Below, one piece after another: positions 10,276 to 20,640 of a stretch of DNA of 64,000 nucleotides. The notes beneath the pieces were generated by a model that worked only from the letters and a program-made list of their open reading frames with translations, did no database searches and had not been told where the DNA came from. Positions within the stretch are counted from its first letter, which is position 1; the number at the start of each line of letters is the position of its first letter. The position numbers were made by a program, and so were the translations under genes. The DNA is from Struthidea cinerea (Eukaryota; Chordata; Aves; Passeriformes; Corcoracidae), in contig VZTI01005024.1 in the NCBI GenBank assembly GCA_013397865.1, positions 762,791 through 826,790 of the forward strand. The letters are read 5' to 3'.

Positions 10276-12439
10276 GTGATTGAAATTAGCTCTTCACTCA
10301 CCAGAGACTTGCAAGAGAACACTAGGAAGAGACATTTTACTCTGCTTCTGGAGGTACTCACCCAGATATTAATAAAACTGCTGTGTAGTGCCTGGAGGAC
10401 TCAACATCATAACTTTCACCAGGCAACTTGCTGAAGAGAATAATTATATACAAAGCATGTATTCCTCTACACAGCCTTTTAAGCAGTGAGATTAGCTCTT
10501 CTAAGCACAAGAAAGCTCCAAATAGAAGCAATTTCAGGGGATAAACCTAATGTTAAGAATTCCAAACCCCACATATGCAATGACTAAGGCTCTGCAGCCG
10601 CACTATGTTGTGCTATACTCCTTCAGTTGTCAGAAAAAAAGCATGGTTTAGGTCCTACATCTAAAGGACCATGACTGCTACTTAGAAGAGATGTTAAAAT
10701 AGGCTAGCAACTGCTTTTGGTGTAAGAAGCACCAGTGCAAGTTCAGTGAGCCATAGCCTGCGTTAGGGAAACTTCCTCATCCAGGAGCCCCTCTGGCAGT
10801 CACACTCAACCACCTGAACTGGGACCTTCCCAGCTACACACCCCACACTCACTCAGTCACACCAGCTTTCCTCACTGGGTCGACCCCAGGTTTCCCTGGG
10901 GTATAGCTTGGTTAAAGTTAGAACATGCAATTCGGATTGCTGAAGTATGCAGAGAAAGACACCACAGCTGTACTTGGCTGAACAGGGGGTTTTAAAATGG
11001 GCACAGAAAATGGCTTCCCTGAACAGTTTCAAACATGGCTCATTTTTGGGCCTTCTGTGTAGTATTATTCTAATTTTATGTCATGGTGTTTTTCTCTTTC
11101 TTTCCCTTCCTGTGGGAAGGGTGCAGAATTTAGCATCAACTGAGGATGCAACAGTAGCAACTGATGGATAACCCTCAAAAAACAAAACGCCACTGTTTAG
11201 GTTCACTTCATTTGTTAGAAGAGTGTATCCTGAAAAGATCTGAAGCAACTGGAAATTTGTAAAGTAAATAATAGAAGAAAGATGATTCTGGTAATTTTTT
11301 TGCAGCTATATATCACAAGAAAAACTGTATAACCAAGAAGCTTCCATTGGAAAACCCTTGAGCAAGCTTATGATGTAGAACTACTGTTTCTGGAATATAA
11401 ATTCTCACCTATAGCAGCTTCTAGTACATAAATTTTGTTATGTCAGAGGCTGCTCATAAACCCTCATCATGATTTAGCCTACTCTCTCCTTTATGCAGTA
11501 GGCCTTTCCCACTGAATCCTTTTTTAAAATACCGAGATAAGCAGTTTGCTGGGAAGTATTAAGAACTCTCCATATTAATACACAGTCCAGAGAACTTCTA
11601 TCCACAAAAAAATAGGAAATAAAAAGTGTATTTGCCAGCATGCCAGTTACGTGTTGACTTCTCCAGAGACCCATCTCATTTCATGGCCATTTCATGCATG
11701 CAGGAAACTACAATCACCAGCCATATCTTGGCTCCTCAAGGTGCTCACCTTCCCTCACTCTATTTCTGGACTAATTCTTAAAAGAAGGCACTAATCTGAA
11801 CTCAGGCAGCAAATAAAGGGAATCAGAGATAATGTTCCTGGGCTTGTCTGTTGATTTTCAGGACTTGTGATTCTGCTAAGTTTTTGAGCTTAATGTACTG
11901 CCTTAATTTTTATGATTTTGAGCAAGATATTTGTGGTCAGGAAGGAATACAATTGTCATTAATCCTGTGCAGCCCTGAAAAATCAAGTTGGGGTGATTTG
12001 GCTGCCCAGAGTTAACAGCAGAGTTTTGATATTAATAAGGGAATGTGCTACAGACCCTGTGGTCCCTCCTTAAATCCACCAATGATTTTAGATCTTTCAG
12101 AAGCTGAGCTAGTTAACCAGTTTAAATTTAGTTATTTAAGTTGTATGTGTAAGAAGCTGATGTTTAAATTCCAACTGAACTATTTTTTCTTCCTTAAAAA
12201 ATTTTAAATAAAATTTTAAAATTATCCATTATCAGTGTCCCTTAAAGTATGCATTTAATGACAGATTTGTAATGCCACATAACAATCTGTTCTATAACAT
12301 ATATAACACATTGTCTTTTTCCTCAGAACGTCTAAATATGTTTTCTAAATCTTTCGAACCTATTTTCTTCCCTGACCTATATCTTATCAATCTTTGATCC
12401 ATAACAGTTTATCACTACTCTGTGGCTTAATCAGAATCT
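10276..12439. other. Non-coding DNA, no gene seen
   Basis: Unique sequence, with a locally GC-richer patch around 10730-10900 and AT-rich sequence afterwards. No frame, RNA gene or transposon was recognised. Confidence 0.45.
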
Positions 12440-12620
12440 GTCTGGATGAGGCAGTAGCATTGCTCCAAAGCTCTTTAATCATTGTATTGAATTAATGCAA
12501 TTACATGGCTGATGCATTAGAAATAGCACCTCTGGTCTCCATATTTGCAGCTCCTTTTGAGCCCTTTGCCGCCTTTTTTTTTCCCCTTATCCTGGAGGCA
12601 GGATTTCCAGACTCCACAGG
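12440..12620. promoter_or_regulatory. Possible conserved non-coding element
   Basis: High-complexity sequence packed with homeodomain and POU-like cores: CTTTAATCATTG, GAATTAATGCAATTACATGG and GCTGATGCATTAG within about 60 bases (12473-12520), then CATATTTGCAGC. No simple repeat, transposon or coding frame explains it. The texture matches known vertebrate developmental enhancers. This is judged by eye only. Confidence 0.25.
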
Positions 12621-14239
12621 GTTATCTGTTAATGTTACTAAACAGAGCAGTACATAAAGAGATGTTTGCAGTAGAAAGAAGGAAGAGAAAGAATAAATAG
12701 CACACTAGCAAATAAAATAAGTGTTGCTTTATTTTCTTAACTGAATGGAGTCACTATGTGTATAATAGAAATGGGTTATATATTCAAGAAAGAACTTCCA
12801 CTGTTTCAATACCGTACTCTCAAGGTTTGAGATCCAAATGCTTAGTTATACATTTAAATTGCACAAAGGAATTGTTCCTTGCAATAATGAAACACTGGGA
12901 TCCTTGCATTTCAAAGGGAAAAGGCTCCAAGGGAGTTGAAGGTAACTCAGAGAGAAATATTCACAAGAATAAAATTTAATATAAAGCTACAAAGAAATAA
13001 CTTCTTTTCGTAAGCAAAGTGGATTCTGATAAGGGACAGATCTGGTTTTTTCAGTGTTCCTTCTGGCTGCAGGATGTGGTACTACTTTTCAGCAAATTCT
13101 CAGCAGAGTTGGATCAATACAACCTTAATGGTATCAGTGGAACAACAATGACAATTTTTGTTATCTGAAAATCTGTCCCTTCATATTTAATGCTTAACCT
13201 ATTCAATTTTGTCCTCAGTTTTTAATGGTTACTATTCCCAAAGAGAATTCCACAATCCGTGATTGCTTTAACCTATTTTAAATCAAAATGCATGAAATCC
13301 TGGCAGATATCTCTCTAGAAAAAAATTTCAACCCTGTCACTCGTAGAGCAATACTGACAAATGGATTGGCAAGGTCTAATTAGAAATGCAACACTGATAC
13401 AAACCAGATGCAGAATGATATGGGCACTCTATCAATAGGGGTTTAGCTGCTGTCCTGTTGTAAAGCTGATTGCCTGCTGATTCACAAACTTCATCAGAAC
13501 TACTCACTTTTTTCCAGAATATGAAAAGAATTCTTTATTCTAAATTTAGTTCTGTATAGCTAGGTAAAACTCAGAATAAAGCTATTGGTCCTATGATACT
13601 TAGTTGTGGTTTAGTTTTAATGAAAAATATATTGTCAGTTAATGACATCTGTAATAAACATAGCAATTTAGCTTTGGCTTTTTTCTGTAGGTTTTGGTAA
13701 GGATGACTTTTCAGTATTATGAGGGGATTTAATTAGGAACATTCAACAAGTTGTTTTTAAATATATGATATTTACAATTGGAGGCTTTCAATTAGAAGCT
13801 GTTCCTTTGTTTTGTTCCAGCTGTTTGGCCTAAGATGTGAGAGGGAAGATTTAGGAAACCAGAGAAATATGTGAGGAAGATGAAAAGACACGTCTGGTGG
13901 TCAATGAAGAGCTTTGCGATCAGGATGTTGAGAGGAGGTAAATGGAGCATGAGGGAACTGAGATCAGTGGAGGATGTAGGAGTAGAAGAGGTCACAGCAA
14001 ATGGGAGACATCCACAGGGTCAGAGAGACAGAAGGTGTGGGTGCGTGCAGTGATTAGGGAGATGGAGAACTGAGGTAACAGGAAGAAAAAAGAAATGAAA
14101 AAAATGTTAATTTCCCTCATGTATTCTTACCATATCCTGTATAGGCTTAACTCCCACGCTCAGAAAGGTCCTTTTGCATAGTTACCATCCTCAGTCCATG
14201 AGCTCTGGTTGGGTCAGGCTTGCGTAAAGTGTGCTGGGG
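12621..14239. other. Non-coding DNA, no gene seen
   Basis: Unique AT-rich sequence. A purine-biased stretch lies at about 13840-14095 and gives small overlapping frames without family resemblance. No transposon was recognised. Confidence 0.45.
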
Positions 14240-14350
14240 GTTAACCTTTCTCCAGCAGACTTTATTATTAGCCCAGTTTAAACTGGTGTTCATTAAAGCA
14301 AATCACAAGCAGAAACTGCTGCCAATAGAGAGTTAATGTTGAAAGTATGC
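14240..14350. promoter_or_regulatory. Possible regulatory element with 14-base palindrome
   Basis: A perfect 14-base palindrome, CCAGTTTAAACTGG, lies at 14273-14286. It is flanked by TTATTATTAG and by CATTAAAGCAAATCACAAG. A TTTAAA-cored dyad in high-complexity sequence suggests a dimeric factor site, but I cannot name the factor with confidence; the right half only loosely resembles grainyhead-like sites. Function is inference. Confidence 0.2.
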
Positions 14351-14639
14351 TTCAGTGGAGTCCAGCCAACAAAATACCCTTTTCCACACAAAAAATCATC
14401 ACCTTTTGAAAACCCAAATGTTAGGGAGTCTGGTAATGAATGGTTCAAGAGATGCAGCCAGTTCACGAATGAAATTTAATCCTTCCTTACTCATTGCTAC
14501 CCTACTCAGCATATGCCCACCCATCCCAGCTTAAACGGTCCCAGAGTAAAGCTTGCAAAAAATGTATGCAAAGGTCAGAATAGCAAATTGCTATAAAAGG
14601 TCCACTGTGGGAATCAAGTATGACAGGTGATCAGTGTTA

Positions 14640-14930
14640 AGGAAACAAAGAATGTACTGTAAAGGCATTGCTCACTCTCCCTGCCCCAAATGGCCTTGAA
14701 ATGCTCTAGCTCAATAAGAAAATCTAATAATGTTCCACCTTATTAATAAACACACCATTTTTATATTGCAATAGATTTCATTAGGACACTGGATTTGGCT
14801 TTCCCAGTGTTAGTACAGGCTGCATATCAAATTGTTTCATATTTTTTGCCCATCTTGCAATGAAACAGCCATATTCATTCTATTATAATAAGGGCAAGAG
14901 GATGACTAAATTATCTTTTTAGGCTGCACA
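14640..14930. promoter_or_regulatory. Possible conserved non-coding element
   Basis: Unique, non-repetitive sequence with clustered AT-rich factor-like cores (TCTAATAATG, CTTATTAATAAACAC, GCAATAGATTTCATTAGG, CATATTCATTCTATTATAATAAG). It carries no open frame of note. Placed here for its resemblance to enhancer sequence between two other such blocks; no alignment evidence. Confidence 0.15.
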
Positions 14931-15051
14931 TGTAGGTAAAAGGATCCTTTTCAAATCTGCTCTCTTTCTAGGGAGGATCTTACAGATCTCCTAAGACTGA
15001 ACGTGTTTTATGTTCTCCTCTGGACAGAAATCAGACAAATCAGAACAGACC

Positions 15052-15069
15052 TTTTTTTTTTTTTTTTTT
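15052..15069. repeat. Poly-T tract
   Basis: A run of 18 T residues without an attached transposon body. Confidence 0.9.
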
Positions 15070-15079
15070 AAGTAAAAAG

Positions 15080-15430
15080 CAAATGCCTCTGGCCAGCAGT
15101 AATTGCATTTGCAGCTCTGAAGTTGCCTCTGGGTCTGTCATGCATCTAACTAAATATCCTTTACTCAGTGAATCACAGGGTTTCTTTGTTTTCAGCTAGT
15201 TACAAATGTCTTGTGCAATGCCTGTCCTGCAAAGGTATGAAAAATACTTCATACGTCATGAAAAAAGATGGCAAATTTAAAGCTCATACAGCCAGGTGCA
15301 GACTGCCCACTTTATGCACCTCATTTAGGAAATGCAATCCATTTTTCTATTAATTGTTGCCAGGTGACATTCTGTTTAGTCTGTGCAGTCAATGGAGAGA
15401 AAGAGACACCTCATTTACACATCTTGACTT
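15080..15430. promoter_or_regulatory. Possible conserved non-coding element
   Basis: Dense, non-repetitive sequence containing CAGTAATTGCATTTGCAG, CTATTAATTGTTGC and, directly after it, CAGGTGACA (15361-15369), an E-box joined to a TGACA core as bound by TALE homeodomain factors. AAATGCAATCC and TGCAATGCC also occur. Two short plus-strand frames (61 and 67 codons) cross it but show no family resemblance. It is the most enhancer-like block of this part of the window by eye. Confidence 0.25.
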
Positions 15431-15689
15431 GCTCTTAATAGTGGACTCCACTCAAACCAGCTGGTTTTGGAGGTCACACTTAGATTTTGGATTCTTTTCC
15501 TGGAGTCATGAATCACAACATTACAGAAAGCCTTTCCTATTTGGGTCCCAGTTCTAACTTTAAACACACAAGGAGACAGGATCTTGTAGTGATCCTGGCT
15601 GAAGCCTCCTGAGAGTTTTTCCTACCCTTGTAGAAGAGGCTGCTTTTTCCAAGAGTGCAGGGGGGACCACACAACAGCCATCTGGCCTC

Positions 15690-15930
15690 AAGGAAAATCA
15701 AGTGATCTCATTGTGTTTGTAATGCTCTCGCCAGGACGCTTCAAAAATGAGTGATAGCTGCCCCAGGTTTTGATTTCGTGGGCCTCCAAATTCCAAAAAA
15801 AGGAGAAGCAGAAACGATTCCACACCTCTGGAGGAAGAATGTTTCCTAGAATGTGTGACTCATGCTCATGGATGTGCTCATCCCATTCAAACAAACCGAA
15901 GGAACAAAGCCACCTCATTGTGCTGAAAAA
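15690..15930. promoter_or_regulatory. High-complexity block, possible conserved element
   Basis: Unique sequence with several CpGs, open on both strands (76 codons minus at 15688-15918, 68 codons plus at 15770-15976). The two peptides overlap antiparallel and neither resembles a known family. Composition and complexity differ from the AT-rich sequence to its right. It may be a conserved non-coding element; coding is less likely. Confidence 0.15.
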
Positions 15931-17620
15931 CAGCAGAAAACTGCCTTTTAAAAATAAATTAATTCACAAACAATGAATATCTGGAATACTCTCAGGGTCT
16001 GGAACTTCTCAAAATTTTCAGTCTTTTAGGTAGATAAAACCATTCAGTGAACAGCATCCACATAGTGTCAGCCAGTAGCATGTCATTGTCTTTTATGTGA
16101 AGAGTGATTTACAGTAATTACATGCAGTTGTCAGGGGAAAGAAAATTTAAGACTGCTGATATGAATTTAACCCATTTTCTCATTTGATAAAAAAGTCATC
16201 TCTGTTGAGTAGATTCAGTCTTCAACACAAACAAACAGTTTTCATTTTGTATAAAAAAGATACTTAACGATATAGCTCTACAGTTCTTTGAATTCGAGAT
16301 AGAGCATTTGTCAACTGCTTGATATAAATGACAGATGTTTATATGTAATAGAGCAGTGGAACAAATTTTGTTAAGAAGGGTATGAACCAGATGTTCACAT
16401 TATTGGTTTTTTGAGAGGAAAATGTCTTTTTACATTGTCTATGACTCATGAGCCAAAAGAAAATGTGTTTATCATAGGAACTCGCACTCGAGACCTTATC
16501 CTTTCAGCAGCAACATAAAAATGATAAAGCATTGGACATAAGAAAGTATCTAAACAGCTCCTACATTTTATGCATGCTTTTAGGACCATGATATGAAATT
16601 CTTCACACTTTCTTTATCTGCATTATATCAGATTTAATTCTAAGCACAAAGGGTTTAAAAGCACTACTGCCTGTAACATCTGCTCAATTATTTTTAATCA
16701 GTCATAATGAAATCTGGAGGATTTTGAGGAGTAAATATGACACGGTCCTTTGTTTTTTTCTTTAGCTTTATTATTTCGTACACAGGAATCAAAGCATTTT
16801 AAATTGTCCGTGTTCCTCTAAGTGATACCTGCTCACTATGCTGAAAAAGGGTTAAAAGACTTAATTTTCCTTAGTCCTTGTGGTACTTCTGGCAAAGTTT
16901 TCCTCCTCTGTTAATCGAAATGTGAATAGTAATCCAGAAACTGCAGATTTTATCCCAATTAACACTCAGAGTAGCTTGAAAAACAACGACCAAGACCACT
17001 TTAATTTCGACTTGCAGAATGTTGGATTTAATCCCCTGTTTTAGAGATTGAATTGGGGCCATAGAATAGGGAGAGTGTCCCTTGTTAAAATAGATTAATT
17101 CTTTGAAAGTATGCAAGAGGTGGATGGAATGGAAGAGAGTCCCCTTTGATAAACATTCAGCATTCAGTTCCTCATTAGTCTGCTAAGGTTATGCATTTTG
17201 AGAGTCAAATGAATGTTGCTGGGCTAGAGAGACTTATTAACAGATGTCCATGACAACCTCGAGACAGCATATTAGTCCAAGACCAGCAGTGTATCTAAAA
17301 ACTTTCAGAAAATTGGCTGCATTTTGCAATCTTTTCACAACATTCTTTATGTCTTTTCTAACCCCAGTACATACTGTGTTACTTATGGTCACATTCCACA
17401 CCAAAAATAGGATTCTAAAACCTCTGAGACTGCTTCTTTTTGGCAAAAATGATTATATGAAAGCTGAATTTGTCTTCCAACACACTTGACATAAATGGAG
17501 AACATTCTTCTTTGCACTTAGGGCAGCTTTCACAGGTGCTTAAAGGAATCTTAATCCCAAATAGTGGCAGGATAAATTCATACTTTCTGATTCTTGTGTC
17601 CAAGGTTTAATATGATAGAT
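15931..17620. other. Non-coding DNA, no gene seen
   Basis: AT-rich unique sequence. Small frames, such as 81 codons minus at 16871-17116, are of chance length. No repeat was recognised. Confidence 0.45.
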
Positions 17621-17621
17621 T

Positions 17622-17704
17622 AAAAAAAAAAAGAAAAAGAAAAAGAAAAAGAAAAAGAAAAAGAAAAAGAAAAAGAAAAAGAAAAAAAGAAAAAGAAAAA
17701 AAGA
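17622..17704 (+). repeat. GAAAAA hexanucleotide microsatellite
   Basis: An A-run followed by about ten GAAAAA units with one interruption that lengthens the A-run near its right end. It is strictly purine on this strand. It could have started as the A-rich tail of a retroposon, but nothing recognisable lies to its left. Confidence 0.95.
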
Positions 17705-20609
17705 ATGAGAGATTAATGTTTTGTTAATTGTGACATTACCTTTTCTATATATAACTAAGTATATCTTACCTGGGATGTATGACTGTTTTAGTAATTTGGT
17801 GCTACCCTGAAATGCTTAAGGAAAATCAATGATATAGATGCCAAGACAGAGTGCAGGCTCCTTAGAAAGTTCTGTCCAATCTGCAGGAAACAAAAATGGA
17901 TTATCAGTGATGGTGATAGCCCATGTGACAAAAAACAATAAAAGAACAAGTTATAGCTCAACACTCTTCATTCAAATATTTAAGGTCCTTATGCAAGTAT
18001 AAGAAATGGGAAGAACATATGATTTTCTTAGATCACTTTCACTGCATGAGGCATTGGCACTGCACTTCACTGGAGTGCAAAAATGCCAGCAAAGCTATAA
18101 GTCAGGTATTTGTAGTTTATTTTATTAGTACTACGCTGAACCGCAAAATAGATAAAACAGTTTTATGGCTTACATCTGGTTGAATAGTAAAACATATGGC
18201 TCTGGAGTAAAGCATGTGCAGCTGTAATTTACTGTAAATATCCAACTCAAGATAGCTATGGAGATAAAAAACTTACGGCATGCACTCAGGGTTTATCCCA
18301 CTATCCATCACTACTTGAATATTTATGACACTCCGACATTTGTGGTTTATATGTTAATTAACTACATTTTAGGAGTTTTCTTTAGGGCATTTTCTTCTAT
18401 GTACAACAGATATGAGTTCACAAGCAGTGGACACTTTTTCTCCCAATACATCGGTTTAGCACATCCTTCATTACAGAGTGATCGTAATAATAGGGTTACT
18501 ATTGATATTGTAGGACGTTTTCCAATGTCGACTAAAATGTGACATCTTTCTAATGCTTTATTTTAAAAATCCTTCCTTAATCATATTTTCTATGAACATG
18601 GACAAAGAGTTTCTTCTCTTGTTTTATTCTTTTGGGTAGTTCTGATAATAAAAAAAGATTAAATTAATCAGGCTTTGTTGCTTTGGGGACAATACAACTA
18701 AATGTGGAATTATTTTTATCTTTTTATATTTTGCATTCACAAATTAAGAACACTGAAACTTTTTGGACCCTTTTATACGATTGTCTGTGATTGGACCGAT
18801 AGGTAGTGTTTTTTGTAAAGTTTGGATTGACCTTTCTTTAATCATTTGATTGATTAGATGAGTTATGTCTGAATTATTCCATCAGATTAAGTTCTAGCCA
18901 GACTGCAGTTCTGAATTTGGCATCTTAGCTTCAGAATTTATTTCTGTGACTTTGGACAGGAATCTATGTCACAACCCAGGTTAGAGAGAACTTTATTCCT
19001 GGTTTGAATCTGAATGTGGACAAAAGGGATTACACACCAGTGATACTACAATCACTGTATCTGTATTGCAGTAAAATGTGGCATCAGATTTTGAAGGTTG
19101 TATTGATACCAATCAGCACTGATGCTAAAAGTTAGACTGAACCCCAGTTACTGCTGAACCCAGAATACTGCTTTATTATTCCACTATCCCCTCCAAAGGG
19201 CCTCTGGCAGACCTTTGCTCTGCACCTAAATCTCCTTTCCAATTGCTGAAAGGTCTTAATGGATTTCTCTTAGCATCTAGTATCTCCTGCAGGCATGTGT
19301 CATACCTGTGGATAAAGGAATGCCATAGACACATAGATGGACCTCTTTTCTTCCTCTTTCATGTATAGGAAATAGTTTTCCTCATTTTCAATACCCTTGT
19401 GGGAGAGATGCCACAGCATTGAATATTGACTTGAGTTTGACAGTTTCTACCTTCCCAGACACTGTGGTGAGTGGTAAGATTATCTCCAGGTTTCCTTAGT
19501 GGAACAGATTTTTGCTTGGGAATACAGTTGTGCTTATGGAAACTGAGCTTGCTCATCCATTAGTCAGTGTCAGAAGGAATATCAGTGACTGAAGTAGTGA
19601 AAATAGTTGCAAGAGAAGTCTGGAACAAGTGAAAGATGAAACTCTGTGTTTATCCAAAGAAAATTCCTGTAGTCAACATGAAACAGGGAGGCAACTGTTA
19701 TCTCTCAGTTTGTCTGGAAAAAGGTTCATGGGTATGTGACTGCTCCTGCAGAGAAAAAAAAAAAAGGGAGAAATCAGAAGTCTCTATGAGTCCCGGTGAC
19801 ACGGGGTCTGTTGTTGCAACTTATTTTCCCTTTTCTGCTCTGATAAATGCTTGTCCCAAGATCTTACTCAATCAAAATTCCGTACCTGAGGGATAATTCG
19901 TTTTATAGTGCCGTCTTTTGGAGTTGTCTCTGAAAAGCAGTTGCAGTTTTAAGGCAAAGCAAAATGCAGTATGGATCCTTTAGGTGAGGTGAAGGGTAAT
20001 AAGCAATACATATTTCCATAGGAATTCCATATGCATAAGCAAGGACTTTCTGTTTTGTAGGTCATTTAATGATACTTTCTATGAAATCTGATCAGTTAGT
20101 GTCAATGCTATTTCATGCATCAGTTCTTCTCTTCTGTTACTCTAAGGGATTTTGCAACACCCTGTGTTTTAGATGGACTGTGATCCAGCCAAGGATATGC
20201 TCATGCGTGGCTCCAGTGAGCTGCAAGCTGTGTGAGAAATGTTTGTTGTAACTTTAGTTTCTCCTATGGAGTGATGCATTATTCTGGCTTAGCCATGGGG
20301 TTGAAGCTGTTGGTACCCGGGATTTTTTGTCATTTCTGTGCGTCTGAATCCTGATGCAAATATTTCTCTCTTTCAAAAGAGATGGGTTTTAATTCAGTGA
20401 GGTGTCTGGCCAGACAAGTGCCAGGCACGTTTCAGAGTTGATGCCATTGAATTACTACTGCAATTTTTCTTCAACAGCTGGGGGGAGCAGCAGAGCTGGA
20501 TTCTCTACCTGGCCCCATATTAGAATTCTCACCCCAATCATTTGCTATTAAGGAACATAAGGAAATCAAGAGGATGAAAATTAATCAAACAAAGAAGAAA
20601 GACTTAACA
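17705..20609. other. Non-coding DNA, no gene seen
   Basis: AT-rich unique sequence. The longest frames are 94 codons at 18258-18542 and 86 codons at 19636-19896, both plus strand. Neither shows a domain or splice context that I would defend. No transposon was recognised. Confidence 0.45.
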
Positions 20610-20640
20610 CCCCCCCCCCNNNNNNCCCCCCAAAAAAAAA
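20610..20640. other. Uncalled bases inside a poly-C/poly-A tract
   Basis: Ten C, six N (20620-20625), six C and nine A. The N run marks uncalled or gap bases within a homopolymer; its true length is unknown. Confidence 0.95.

Noticed and set aside
14581..14610. CTATAAAAGG TATA-like box
   Set aside because: An isolated TATA-like word without CpG-rich sequence, initiator context or downstream frame is expected by chance.
18258..18542. 94-codon plus-strand frame with aromatic-rich peptide
   Set aside because: Length is within chance expectation for 64 kb of AT-rich DNA in six frames, and I see no family, signal or splice context.
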